DNA of 64,000 bases from Scalesia atractyloides (lineage: Eukaryota > Streptophyta > Magnoliopsida > Asterales > Asteraceae). Position numbers and translations under genes: made by a program. Under the pieces are notes generated by a model. The model was not told where the DNA came from. It searched no databases and saw only the letters and a list, made by a program, of their open reading frames with translations. The DNA is taken from contig CAMTDV010000002.1 of assembly GCA_947069175.1 (NCBI GenBank), positions 10,023,054 to 10,087,053 of the forward strand. The letters run 5' to 3'. This document shows positions 23,666 to 35,276 of the stretch, in pieces; within the stretch, counting starts at the first letter, position 1, and every line of letters begins with the position of its first letter.

Positions 23666-23681
23666 TTTAAGGGGGTGAGGA
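23666..23681 (+). other. X polypurine tract
   Basis: TTAAGGGGGTGAGGA directly precedes the LTR start TGTAACACCCTG. Confidence 0.75.
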
Positions 23682-24225
23682 TGTAACACCCTGTCAAATC
23701 GTGTCCAATAGTATAGTGACACGTGTTTAAATATGGTCTGTTAAAGATCAATAAGGACTAAAGGTGTCAACATGCTCTAACCGAGTCTCTGAGTGACAGT
23801 CCGATGTCAACATGCTTGAAACTTGGCCTCTAAGTGACTAATATGTCAAGATGCCCAACCTCTGAGTGACATCGGAATCAACATGTTTATAATAAGCCTC
23901 TGAGTGATCCTTTACGAAGTCCTAACTCTCATGCGTGCCAAATGTTGGACGAGTGAGTTCAGTTTTGTAAATATGTGAAAGTTGGATGTTGGACGGATTA
24001 AAAGTGTCAGCATGTTAATTCTTACCTCTGAGTGACCTTTTAACGAACCGAGAGCTCGACAATGTCCGAGCATAATCCCGGGTATGCCTGGTATTGGCTA
24101 CGGAGGGCTAAAGGTGACAAAAAGGTGCTTAAAAAGGTTTTTAGAAGCTTTAATAAGTTAAGGGGTTAAAAGTGTCAAAGTTTGAAAGTGGCCGTGGGGC
24201 GGTCGCGGGCCGCGAGAGACATGGC
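23682..24225 (+). repeat. X LTR-A: first 544 bases of the 3' LTR
   Basis: It matches the minus strand of 28719-28170 closely over its whole length, including the repeated CTGAGTGAC words with ATGTCAACATG. It stops in the loop of a hairpin (see 28159-28181) and is joined directly to minus-strand coding sequence. Confidence 0.9.
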
Positions 24226-25176
24226 CTGTGGATAAGTAGGTCGAAAGGATACTGGTACCCATAAGTTGGATATCCAGGTCGGTGGATAAGTAGGTGGGAA
24301 AGGAAAAGTGCATTGTGCATAACATCTTGCATATAGGGTCTTGCGACCATGCTTGATAGTCTACCGGTGCAGATGAATTAAAAGGATCATATCCAGACGT
24401 GTCTGGATATGTGGGGATTGGGTTAGAATAACCCGATGGTGGGGGTTGAACTGTAGGTGTGGGTGTTGGTGTTGGTTCAACCACAGGTGAGGTGTTAGAG
24501 GGTCCACCTATTTGTGGGTCCTCTTGAATTGTGGGGTAGGAATTTGGCAAAGGTGGCAGCGATCCCGACCTTTGTCCGGCACGTACCGACAAACGTGCTC
24601 CACGCTTCCTTCTTGGTGGTTCAGGTGGTGGTTGAGGTTGGTCCACCGGTTCCATGTGGATATCTTCTTGAACTGGAGGTGGTTGAGAGTGATGAGAAGG
24701 AGTGTGGGTGAAAGTGAATTGATTCCAATATTGGTCCCACTCATTAGGACCTTGGTAGGGCGATCCGGCATAAGAGATCGAATCGCTATATATTTCTATG
24801 GGATGCGCGTTCGATCCCGACGACGGCATCTCCTGTCGGAGTCCTCGTCCATAGGTTTTGGTTAGTCCAACTGATTTTGATCGGCTGGAGGCGTGTTGAA
24901 GTAATGGTTAGGGTTAAATTCTTCATGGTAAGAGTGATGAGAATGAGAATGATGAGAATGGTGTGAATGGTAGGAGTGGTGAGAGTGGTAAGAATTTTGG
25001 GAATGCGGGGGCGAGTGTATATTAGAGACAGAACGTCTCGCTGGTTGCCAAGGAGACGAATCTCATGATTCTTGGTAGGCATCTGAGTTGTGAGGTTGAG
25101 GGGGAATGCGCCCCGATGATCCTCCCCTCATTGGACCTTTTCCTCTCCCACTTTGTCCTCGTACACATGGCGGCAT
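24226..25176 (-). pseudogene. X upstream ORF, N-terminal part, inverted
   Basis: Start codon at 25174-25176 (MPPCVRGQSGRGKG), about 156 bases after the primer-binding site on the same strand. Then a His/Ser-rich tract (HSHHSYHSHHSHHSHSHH), two stops, a frameshift, and a Pro-rich region (PPSGYSNPIPTYPDTSGYDP). It ends at the LTR-A junction in a Pro/Tyr/Gln-rich context that suits the Pro/Gln-rich start of 17806-17964. Probably the first part of the ORF whose C-terminal part lies there. Function unknown. Confidence 0.65.
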
Positions 25177-25331
25177 TTTCCTGTTAAAAATCAATTCAAA
25201 AACAATACTAATAACTTAATAATGAAATGAGTAATCCTAGGTCAATGCCTAGACTCGGAAGTCTAAGGAATGTGCTCGTATAAGTTTGAGATTAAACATA
25301 AAAGGCTAGTGTTTAATTCTCTCAAACGTTG

Positions 25332-25343
25332 GCTCTGATACCA
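25332..25343 (-). other. X primer-binding site, initiator tRNA-Met (minus strand)
   Basis: The complement of TGGTATCAGAGC lies three bases from the LTR edge. It shows that this LTR is a 5' LTR on the minus strand. Confidence 0.95.
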
Positions 25344-27972
25344 ACCTGTCACACCCCGGATTTCCAACCCGAAATCCATACACAGGTGGGCCCGGGTGGG
25401 GAGTATCCTGATGTCAGTTGATAATCATCATAGTCAATTAAACATGGCACAACGGAAGTCTTGGAGTGAAATTACTATTACAAACCGAATGTTCGAAAAT
25501 ACAAAATAATATACAGGCTCGTAATAGAGGATCCACAGGCGGATCATAAATTGTACATGGAAAGAATACAAAACAGACTTTGGGCAGATCTAGGATTTGC
25601 AAGATCCTCTTTCACTATCGAGTACCTCCGGCCTATTTTCGTATTGTAGCTGCAGTTTAGTCTTTTGAAAATACACCAGCTTTCGCTGGTAAATACACCC
25701 AACTGACTCGTTTTGAAAACATTTAAAAAATGTTTTAAGTGCGTATCAGCACAAAATCTTTTTATAAATTGGGTTAATTGACCGTCCAACCTTGTTAACA
25801 GATTTACATGTTGTCCATACATACGGGGCTCGGTACGGAGACCGAGACACAATTAACGTACACACCATTTGGACTCACGAAGGGGTCAATTCCTTCCAAC
25901 CTTGTGGGAATGCATAATTGAGCATCTATCGGGTGTATGCCTACACCCGCGCTAAGGTTGTGGCCATTTCTATTGTAATGAGCCGAGGATATTAGGACAC
26001 GGTAGTTAACCCCGAATGTTTAAGTTATCAAACAAATCTGATTAAATAGAATATGCGGATTTACTATCCCCGAACCGGCTTTCGATTGAATCCCATTTCC
26101 GACCAAGCGGTAATAATTTACCGTGACCCAAGCCCGTGTAGGGGAAATAAGTCGATAGTATTTACCTGAGCTAGTCTTATTTAAATTTTTATAACTCAGC
26201 CGTATTTAAAATGAGCTAAGTGCAGATAGCATTTACCGGCAAGTCTCTAGTCTAGATTATGGCATAAACTAACCAATTAAATAATAACGGTCTTATTTAA
26301 GTCATTGACTTAGACCTACTAGCGTACTGATCAAAACGTATGACGCTAGATTAAACGATGATTAGATAAATTGTATTTTAATCCCAACAAGTACCTTGAC
26401 TTGTATAATATGGGTAAACTATTAACATTCTGGATTTTGAGATTAAAATGACAAGGTTAAACCCGTTTCAGTTGAATTCCGTAAACTAGTTACGTATAAT
26501 CAACCGTATGCTTATAAGCGATAATGGGTAACCGTATAAGTCATGGACAAGTTCTATATGCTACTATATTTTAAATAAGTTAAAATATCAGAAGGATATC
26601 AATTTATATGTCCGTTAAGGTTTTAAAACGAAACTATGCCTCATAAGGGCATTTTGGTAATTTTATACCGTATAAAAGGAACTTGAATATAATTTAATGT
26701 TATGATTATAAGTATTCTGGAAAAATATTTTATTTACGATATAATATCAGTAGGATACCAATTATTTGTGTAATTTATCTCTTATGACCAAACTATGCAC
26801 CGAAGGGGCATTTTGGTCATTTTACACATAGTTTATAAATTATTTGGGATTCTGAGTTCATAACATGTAACTACTATAAATATGTTTAAAATAAGTTTTA
26901 AAATCAGTAGGTTCAAGTCCTTGTCAATAATATGATTTAAAACCATACTATGCGCCGAAATGACGCTTTATGTCGTAAAATGACGTTTTATGAGATGTTT
27001 AACGAAAACTGACATTAGGGTCAGATTAAAATGTATTACATATGCTATTTAATATAACATATCAGTAGGTAAAAGATTTACTTTGAAAAGATTGATTAAA
27101 ATTATTTTATGAGCCACAAGGGCTAAAACAGTCATTTATTGGCATAGTTTAAGGACCGATTTGAAAACTCAGTTTATAACTTGTTTTAACATCCCAAACA
27201 ATCCTACTTATAATATTATACCAGTAGGAAACTTATTTTCAAGTTCATTATCATTAAAACCTTGACTTATGCAAAAAAGACATTTTGGTCAAAGATGGCA
27301 TAATTATGGAACTTGCGCATAAACTTGGATTCTGATTATGATCATGTAATATAACCTTAGAGGGTTATGCTACATTATATTATGATCATAATGCAACTTT
27401 AGATCAGTAGGTAACTAATCTAAATCGGTTCAGAATCGAAAGTCAAAGCAGTAGTCAAACTTCGCGACTTTCGATTGCGAACGGACCCTAGAACTGAAAT
27501 TGACAAGCCGAACATGTTCTTACATGTTCTAATAATTATTAAGAACTTGTTCAAGTGTCAAAACAGGTTTCATAACATATATAAGATAAATTTATAATTT
27601 TTCCGAAAAATTGCATGTTTGAGTTTTTAATATCATAATGTTGACCCGTCAATTGGTCTAGCAAACGTGATCTTCAGGAGGTACCCTTTATAGGGATTAA
27701 TACCTACCTTATTAAGATCACTTAGCCATGTTCATTTCGAACAATGGCTGGACCATAATGATCTTAACCGAAAGTCAAAGCGTTTTCTGTAAAACGCTTG
27801 ACTTTTGGCTATAAAAGCCTATAAACGAAAATGCACAAAGAAGTAACACTTACCAGTGATTCCTAAGGTGCAAAAGAACTATGTTGGATGCTCCTTTTAG
27901 CTAGTAACTTCCAGAGGAGGGAGAAGAGTGAATAAATGAGAAAGGTGCAAGTTGGAATGGTGAACTTAAGAA

Positions 27973-27982
27973 CCTATTTATA
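27973..27982 (-). promoter_or_regulatory. TATA box of X LTR-B
   Basis: CTATAAATAG on the minus strand, roughly 740 bases into the LTR. No other equally good TATA element is seen in the LTR. Confidence 0.55.
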
Positions 27983-28158
27983 GTTGGAGAGCTCAAAGGA
28001 GTTGAAGCCAGGTGTTTAGGGGTGTAAGAGGAAGCTTACAAGTGTCCCAAAATGTGGCATAGCTGATTACAAGTCCATAGTTTCAAATTAATGGTTTTGT
28101 GGAGTTTTGCTTGGCTGCCAAACAAACTTTCTACAGCAGAGGCTCTCTCGCGCCCCGG

Positions 28159-28181
28159 GAGAGACATATGCCATGTCTCTC
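28159..28181. repeat. Hairpin GAGAGACAT / ATGTCTCTC in X LTR-B
   Basis: Perfect 9-base arms with a 5-base loop, extended by imperfect GC-rich arms (CGCG plus Gs and Cs). The truncation point of LTR-A falls inside this loop. Confidence 0.8.
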
Positions 28182-28724
28182 GCGGCCCGCGACCGCCCCA
28201 CGGCCACTTTCAAACTTTGACACTTATAACCCCTTAACTTATTAAAGCTTCTAAAAACCTTTTTAAGCACCTTTTTGTCACTTTTAGCCCTTCGTAGCCA
28301 ATACCTAGCATACCCAGGATTATACCCGGACATTGTCGAGCTCTCGGTTCGTTAAAAGGTCACTCAGAGGTAAGAATTAACATGTTGACACTTTTAATCC
28401 CTCCAACATCCAACTTTCACATATTTACAAAACTGAACTCCCTCGTCCAACATTTGGCATGTATGAGAGTTAGGACTTCGTAAAGGATCACTCAGAGACT
28501 TATTATAAGCATGTTGATTCCGATGTCACTTAGAGGTTGGGCATGTTGACATATCAGTCACTTAGAGGGAAAGTTTCAAGCATGTTGACATCGGACCGTC
28601 ACTCAGAGACTCGGTTTGAGCATGTTGACGCCTTTAGTCCTTATTGATCTTTAACAGACCATATTTAAAATACAACACGTGTCACTATTCTATTGCACAC
28701 GATTTTACAGGGTGTTACAAAATA

Positions 28725-30767
28725 TGAGGGGCTGAATCTAGCAAGTTGGAAACTAAGTTTAATAAATAAAATAAACAAACAAAAACAAAGTGTGTGTTCT
28801 GGGGAGCAACCAGAGAGAAGAAAAAAGGAGAAAAACCCTTCTTTGAACTGAAATCATCAAATCTATATCAATTAAGAGCCTAAAATTCATGCATGAGTGT
28901 ATATCAACGACCATCTAGATAAGGGAATCGTAAGGTATATCGAATTTTGATGTTTGATGGTATTATGAAATTACATGAACACCATAAGTTCTAAATTGAG
29001 TATCATTGTGTATGCGATGACAGAATTTGAGATGTATATAAGTCTAGAAATAAACTCTAGATGAACATTTAGAGATCAAATGTTGTGATTTTAGTGGTTG
29101 AATGATTTACAATATTTGTGCTAAATAGGTTTTGATGAATATGATGAACACATGAATTGTGTTAGTGAGATTTTAGTATTTGATGTTAATATGTTAGGTT
29201 CTAAATATTAATTGCCTATTCTAGACATAGACACTTGAAATGGGTGGTAATATGTGACTAATAACAAAATCATGGGATTGATAAGAATAGTATAAGAATC
29301 TCGCCCACAAGGTGCTTGATGTAATGCCTAAGTGATCATAATTGCTGAAAATACAAAAGAATCATGTAAATGAGATTTTTGATAAGTTACATGATATATA
29401 TATATGTTAGACTATGAATTCTAAACCATAAATCCGGTAAATGTCATAGGCAAGTCGGACAAAACATCGAGCAACAAAGTCGGAATGGACACGCGTCTGA
29501 AGGGAAAGCTCTAAGGTACGTGATATAATTGTTTTGAAAGGCTTTATCTATGATATTAGTAGTAATATATGCTGAGAAATGAAATAAGCCTAAGCATAGT
29601 CGGTTTATTTATAAGTGATGGATTGCACGCATGTGAATCAAATAGAGAATATCTAATTATGAATTGTTTGGGTTGTAATAAAAGCGATGGATTTCACTAA
29701 GTTAATTAAACTAGTCAAATAACAAGATAAATATTAGTTTGGTCGAGAAAAGCAATGGAATTCGCTATAACGACCAAACGGATTGAGGAATAAAAGTATA
29801 GAGGTTCGGTTATATAAAACGATGGATATCGTTACCGTAATCAAACAGGTCGAAATTCAGTTTGAGATATATGCTATGAGGCGTATAAACAAATACTTGA
29901 TACAAACTTGGAAGAAGGGTAGAATTGGAATTTCAAGCATAAAATTTAGTAACAGAAATATAAATGCACTAAGGTCGTTCTCAGGAATTGAGCGTACTAA
30001 TAAGATGATTTTATGGTCAAAGGATATGATTTAATCTGATAAATTGTTAAGAAAATACGAACGGGTCAAACTATGTGTAAATAGTAGTAAGTCGAAAGCT
30101 TATAAAATTAAACATATGATTAACGCGGATATTGTATTGCGAATGTATAAAGTAGAGGATGTTGTTTTGATCACATAGGAAGAAACGGTAAGTTAAGCGC
30201 ATAAGCGATTTAAGAGATTTGAGAATTTCATGACAAAAACTGCAAAAAGGAAAATTCTGCAGCGTGCCACCGTAAGCTACGACAACCACCGTAGCTTACA
30301 GCGGGCTGCTACTGTTAATGAAAAAAAGTCATTACCGTAAGACAGATGGTTCTCACCGTAAGATAAAATGGTCTTGACCGTAAGCTACGATGGTTAACCG
30401 TAGCTTACGGTGGGTCTTGAAGAAAAAAAATATTAGGTGTGTTTATTTAAACCATTCTTTAACAAATCGGTTACGTTTGTATTTCTTGTAAGGATAATAT
30501 AATAAAACAATTTATATTGTAGGTGAACTTTAAAACACAAGGATGTTGATCAAGAAAAACGAAGAACCGAACACTTCCGAATTTCTAGCTTCCGCTCTAC
30601 CTTTCCTTGTCTAAGAAACAAACAAATGCTGAAATGTTTGAAATCATATTTTGTACTTAAGACTTTTAAAATCTAATCATGTCAATGAAGGAAAACTGTT
30701 GATTGTATCCATTAAATTGGATTTTAAATCTTTTTCTAATTACATCTATTATAAGTAGGGTGTTATA
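28725..30767 (+). repeat. G1 3' LTR, second part
   Basis: Picks up at TGAGGGGCTGAATCTAGC where 17803 left off and runs to GGGTGTTATA, with TATAT as target duplication after it. It aligns to 10778-12856. The open frame at 29783-30034 is LTR sequence and is not kept in the 5' copy. Confidence 0.92.
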
Positions 30768-30988
30768 TATATGCTGTGTATAGCTCTTTACGCAGCGTAT
30801 GTCAGAGAGATTTGAGAATGATACGATGTTTTCTAGGCACGTGAATAAAGTTATATGCCGAGTATGGAGTTATACGAGGCTGATAATTGTGAATACAAAA
30901 TAATATATAGACATCCATGTCTGCCTATGAATTCAAAATATATATCGCATTCTTCACTTTCTAAGTTACTTACTTTATCAGAGCTAAA
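30768..30988 (+). other. MULE A 5' flank of the transposase gene
   Basis: Starts with the target duplication and one dyad (GCTGTGTATAGC, ACGCAGCGTATG), then leader up to the transposase start. Repeated nearly unchanged at 60524-60756. Confidence 0.6.
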
Positions 30989-31441
30989 ATGCCATCATTT
31001 TGGGACGGGAATTATTTCTTTAATCACTACTCGTGGGGAGTAAATGATGCTAATGAGGAGGAGCAGGTCGTCTCTGGCGTCCCTGTTGATCAAAACATAC
31101 AGTTTCCAGACTTGAACGAGGCTCCGACTCCACCAGTTGAGGATCCATATTACAGAACGCATCAAGTGTATCCAAATTTCGGATATGGGTATGAATCTCC
31201 GTACGTGCAACAAGTGAATCTCGATGGGCACGTAGAATATGTTGCTGAGAACGCCCCTGTTGATTAACCATATTATCCGACACAGCAATCTTATCCGGAT
31301 TACGAATATGGGGGTGAAGTTTCTTACGTGCAACAAGATAGTTCGAATAGATACGGTGGATACGTGATGAGCCTCCTAACACACCGTTGTATGATGATTA
31401 TACAACCCTCTAACCCGGGCAATCCGTTTCAAATTAAGGAG

Positions 31442-31861
31442 GTATCACAATAATATTTGTATTATTGTTATATAGTTATTATTATATTTAAAATTATTAT
31501 AATAATTATTATTATTATTGTTAAAATCATATAACTATTGTTAATATATAATTATTATTATTACTGATAAAATTATAAATATTATTATTGTTATTGTTAA
31601 AATTAGGCCTAAAATTATAATAATTATTATTATTGTTAAAACTATATAACTATTGTTAATATTATTATAATTATTATTATTGTTGAAATTAAAATTATTA
31701 TTATTCTTATTATATTATTATTATTATTATTGTTGAAATTATTATTATTATTATTATTATTGTTAAAATTATAATTATTATTATTGTTGTTAAAATTATT
31801 ATTATTATTATCGTTATTAAAATTAAAATTATTTTTATTAATAACGTAACTGTTTTTTTAG
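31442..31861 (+). repeat. Transposase intron 1, filled with (ATT)n repeats
   Basis: Donor GTATCA and acceptor TTTTTTTAG, both conserved in MULE B (61203-61575). The interior is nearly pure ATT/ATTATA. The internal pattern differs between copies A and B, as expected of slippage. Confidence 0.75.
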
Positions 31862-32916
31862 CGTTTCATGTCTTTAATTGATCACAAGAATTGGATACAA
31901 GCAACGGAAGAGGAGAATGGTTACGTCATTATTACTAGTCAATCGAAAATATTCGTGGTAGCACGGGTATTCTATGGCTTGTGTGTGACCATGGTGGTGA
32001 GCACCGTAGCAAAGCAAAAGTTAGAAAAGCTGGTAGCAAAAATATTGGTTGCCTATTTTCATTACTCGATATTCGGGACTTGACGAATGACACGTGGGAG
32101 TTGGTAGTGGACAACTCGAAACATAAACACGAACCTACGCAGAGTCTGTTGGGCCACACGTTTGTGCGACGATTTACTGAAGTCGAATACAGGTTGGTGG
32201 AGTAGCTAACTATTCAAAACGTGGAGCCACGTAACATATTTCAAACCCTAAGAAAGTAGTTCCCTAACAGCCTCCATGTTTAGAAAGACGTGCAAAATGC
32301 GGTACAGAATATTAGAGCGTCACAAATGGACGGAAAGACAACCATGTAGGCACTAGAAAGCATGCGCATGAAAATCGATTCATTTACGACACCCGATAGG
32401 AACACAAAACATGTGTCGTAATAGAGTTTTCTTTGCTCATCCCCATTCAATTACTATGTGGCGTGCATTTCTGCACGTGTTGTTGATTGACGCAACGTAC
32501 AAAACAAACATCTACAACATGCCATTTGTCAAGGTTGTGGGTTTGACGTCGACAAACAAGTCTTTTTTGTATCGCACATGTCGTTGTTTGCAAAGAAAGA
32601 AGGGATAACTTCGTGTGGGTGCTTTAGCGTATCAAGTCAATGTTGCATGAATGAATAATGCCGCGTGTGATAGTCATGGATAGAGAGCTAGCCCTAGTGA
32701 ATGCGTGTGCTAAAGTATTCCTGAACGCGTCTAGGTTTCTATGTCGGTTTCACATCGAACAAAATATATGTAAACATTGCTAGCAATGGTTCAATAAAGT
32801 AGATTGGGAGAAAAATTTTTCGTACTAGAAGAGAGTGTGCAACTCTGCTTCAGAGCCCATGTACGAATACAACTTGGACAAATTGTATAACCGGCTCGTG
32901 GCTGCCAACCATTTAA

Positions 32917-32996
32917 GTAAGTGTGTCTTCAAAAAATGACTCACACAAACCATTATTTTACATACGTTTTTACATTTCATTGTTTTACTTTTACAG
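32917..32996 (+). other. Transposase intron 2
   Basis: Short intron with donor GTAAGT and acceptor TTTTACAG. The same junctions are found at 62620-62700. Confidence 0.75.
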
Positions 32997-34040
32997 GGGT
33001 CGTTAATTATGTCTACGAAAACTAGGTCAAATACTATAAAGAAATGTTTGTTTTTGCGTGAACTAATAAGTTTCAACTTTAGTCAGCTCACCACTAACAG
33101 TGTTGAGAGCCAGCACGCAAATTTGAAAAGATACGTTTGAGACAGGAGTTCATTACAACGAATCGTGGGATGCGTCATTGATATAGTTGAAACTCGGCTA
33201 GGGGAAATAGAAAAAAGTTTCACCGAAAGCATCAAAAAAATATGAACCACCACAGAAAACCACTTTTGGACAACCTACGTGGAAAGGTTTCCCATACAGC
33301 ACTTGATTTACTAGAAGGAGAGTTAGTGATGAAGCTGGAGGTGTTGCGAAAACTTAACGCATCATGTGGTTGACATATGTGGCTTAGTTGTGGGTTTCCG
33401 TGTGCTTGTAGGCTGGAAAAGTACAGACGTACATGTAAAAAATATTAAACCTACAAACCTTTTGATATTTAGTACAATTTTAGCTGTTTCTCACAATGTA
33501 TTGATTTTAGCTATTTCTCACATCGTATTGATTTAACTGTGTAGAGCGTAAGATACAACTCGAGGACATAGACGTATTCTAGCGTAAGCTTTCCTTACTA
33601 CCGTGTAAACTGGTAGATGAGGAGGTCGATGTTGTAGAAGAGCTCAATATTATGCAACAACAATTAGAGTCGCAATCCCCCTCTTTGAAAAAAAATTGCT
33701 TTCAAAGATAAAGGCGGTCTTAACCCCGACAAAATCAACTAAGAAACCACCGACTGTCCAGCAAGATACCCACGGTCGGCCTACATCAAAGAACGTACAA
33801 CAAAGGCTAGCAGAAGCTGTGAGGGTAGACGAAGTTGCGAGAAACAACTCCTATGGTGAGGCAAGCAACATATATGTAGCTTCCCCACAACATAGGTATG
33901 ATTTACCCTGATACAGCTCATACGTACCATCAAAGGATCTCGTGCAACTGGTTCGGCTGTAAAGTCTGAAAAACCTAAAACGCAACGAAGTCGTTCAACG
34001 GGTTATAAAAAGAAGGAGACGCGGGATGATCATGTTTTTC

Positions 34041-34711
34041 CATTAATAACGGGGGACAAGGACTTGTTAACCATTATGAGGTTTAAGCATCAAATTCCAT
34101 TGGAGTTACCCACTTACATATCGTGTATACAAGATGTGATGCAAGACGGTCATTGTGGGTTTCGGTCTGTGGCTGTCGGGTTAGGTTTCACAGAATATGT
34201 ATGGCCCCGTGTTCAAAATGATTTACTACTGGAGATTGACCATAACGTTTCGCTATGGTGTCCTATATTCGAAAGATGGGGCAAAGGAGAATTTAACTGG
34301 ATACATAATAGCATCTCTTGGAATTTAGTGAAAGGGTGCCCCAAAAGTCACCGGATGGAAATGCCGCACGTAGGGCTTTTCTTAGCTAAAAGGTATAATA
34401 TCGTTGTCCACGTGCTAAGCATCAAAGGGAGATGTACCTTCTTCCCGTTATTGGATGCCCCTATAGATCCACGACCTCATCCAATAAAACTCGTACATGT
34501 TAACAGGGCACACTTGATACATGTTAAGTTGAAAGGAGGCTACCGGATGCCTACGGTAAACGCGCTATGGTCGTTACCAGAATAATAGCTGCAGAACAGT
34601 GGGAAGAAATGTATAGGGAACGGTTACAACACTACACTGAGATAATGAACCCTGAATCAGACTCAGACAAATACCAAGACAAAGACTCGAGTATATATGG
34701 TATCAAACACT
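34041..34711 (+). pseudogene. MULE A OTU-family cysteine protease domain
   Basis: Continues the transposase frame. VMQDGHCGFRSVAVGLG holds the OTU catalytic Asp and Cys; the downstream His is in VNRAHLIHVKLKGG (about 34510-34545). This is the spacing of OTU deubiquitinase folds. The 173-residue open stretch has no stop from 34064 to 34585. One frameshift then leads to a conserved tail (EQWEEMYRERLQHY) ending at 34711. In plants such OTU domains are annotated at the C-terminal side of FAR1/MULE transposases. A role in removing ubiquitin from transposase or host factors is conceivable but unproved. MULE B carries the same domain with an early stop. Confidence 0.8.
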
Positions 34712-35098
34712 AAACGAAAACTTGTATTTTTGTTAATATTTGTGTTGATTGTAAAATTTTTACAATTTTTAATATTTTTTACATTATTAATAATATTTGT
34801 ATTACTTTATAATTTATATGATTAACAATATAAATTATATTGTTTTTTATAACTGAATAAAGAAATACCAAAAAATACAAAAATGAGCTTTTATATACGC
34901 TGCATATATGGCCCTACGCAGCGTATAGAAAGCCAGAAAGACTAGATTACCCCTGACTCCGGCTGCGTACAGCCTCAAACCAGGGGCAAAAAGGTAAAAT
35001 GCCAAAGGATATATGTATCGTAGAGCCCCACGATGCGTATATAGTAGTCCGACAAATTCCCCCTAAACTGAGCTTTAAAATTTGGATTTGCGAAATTA

Positions 35099-35247
35099 CT
35101 ATTATACCCCTGGATCAAGCCTCGTTTAGACCCTCTTTAGGGGGATAATGGTAATTCTCCAAAGTCAAAGCATCTTTGACTTTCTGAAAAATTACCATTT
35201 TACCCTTGGAAAGGGTCTATACGAGGCTTGATCCAGGGCTATAATAG
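35099..35247. repeat. 149-bp near-perfect palindrome
   Basis: The outer arms, 27 bases from CTATTATACCCCTGGATCAA inward, pair with the complement at 35221-35247 with one mismatch. Pairing continues through a middle part to a centre at AAGTCAAAG / CTTTGACTT. Confidence 0.9.
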
Positions 35248-35276
35248 ACATTTTACTACCTTTATATACGTTTCGT

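Larger units (their letters stand above)
17804..28719. mobile_element. X: second chromovirus nested in the G1 3' LTR, internally inverted
   Basis: The G1 LTR is split with AAATA on both sides (17799-17803 and 28720-28724), a plausible 5-base target duplication. Inside lie, on the plus strand, the end of an upstream ORF, tandem repeats, gag, pol and the first 544 bases of an LTR (17806-24225). On the minus strand lie the start of the upstream ORF, a primer-binding site and a complete LTR (24226-28719). The two halves of the upstream ORF point in opposite directions, and the two LTR starts match each other. One element that suffered an inversion, with loss of most of its other LTR, explains this best. 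Confidence 0.75.
25347..28719 (-). repeat. X LTR-B: complete 5' LTR of 3.4 kb on the minus strand
   Basis: On the minus strand it starts TGTAACACCCTGTAAAATCG and ends GGGTGTGACA, next to the primer-binding site. The TATA-type promoter CTATAAATAG is at 27973-27982. The length suits the Tekay/Del clade. Recurrent short words (ATCAGTAGG, GGCATTTTGGTCA) occur through 26580-27420. No genes are seen in it; the open frame at 28088-28333 is LTR sequence. Confidence 0.88.
10536..30767 (+). mobile_element. G1: Ty3/gypsy chromovirus (Tekay/Del-like), with X nested in its 3' LTR
   Basis: The 5' LTR is 10536-12856, the internal region is 12857-17578, and the 3' LTR is 17579-17803 plus 28725-30767. The target duplication TATAT is at 10531-10535 and 30768-30772. 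The 3' terminus has changed from CA to TA. The internal order is gag, protease, reverse transcriptase, RNase H, integrase, chromodomain, which defines a chromovirus. LTRs over 2 kb suit the Tekay/Del clade. Several stops and frameshifts make it inactive. Confidence 0.9.
30989..34040 (+). pseudogene. MULE A transposase (FAR1/MULE type) with SWIM finger, three exons
   Basis: Exon 1 (30989-31441): MPSFWDGNYFFNHYS, then VQNI-like acidic and Tyr/Pro-rich sequence. Exon 2 (31862-32916): FAR1-type DNA-binding region (DLTNDTWELVVDN, KHEPTQSLLGHTF), then the MULE catalytic core with first Asp in LLIDATYKTNIYNMP and second in VIVMDRELALVNACAKVF. Exon 3 (from 32997): catalytic Glu in NSVESQHANLKRYV and a SWIM-like finger (NASCG, WLSCGFPCAC). 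Basic linker SKIKAVLTPTKSTKK follows. Introns have GT-AG ends conserved in MULE B. Stops and frameshifts at 32203, 32260, 32606, 33137, 33244 and 33373 kill it. It would cut and join element ends in the nucleus. Confidence 0.85.

Noticed and set aside
24508..24865. Plus-strand frames of 65-117 residues
   Set aside because: Antisense of the Pro-rich upstream ORF of element X, which has the compositional and positional support.
28088..28333. 81-residue minus-strand frame
   Set aside because: Lies wholly inside the X LTR and is not kept in LTR-A.
23682..28719. Two independent elements meeting head to head instead of one inverted element
   Set aside because: The matching LTR starts, compatible ORF halves, single pair of AAATA flanks and lack of any second target duplication favour one element, though two cannot be fully excluded.
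29783..30034. 83-residue plus-strand frame
   Set aside because: G1 LTR sequence; the 5' LTR copy breaks the frame.
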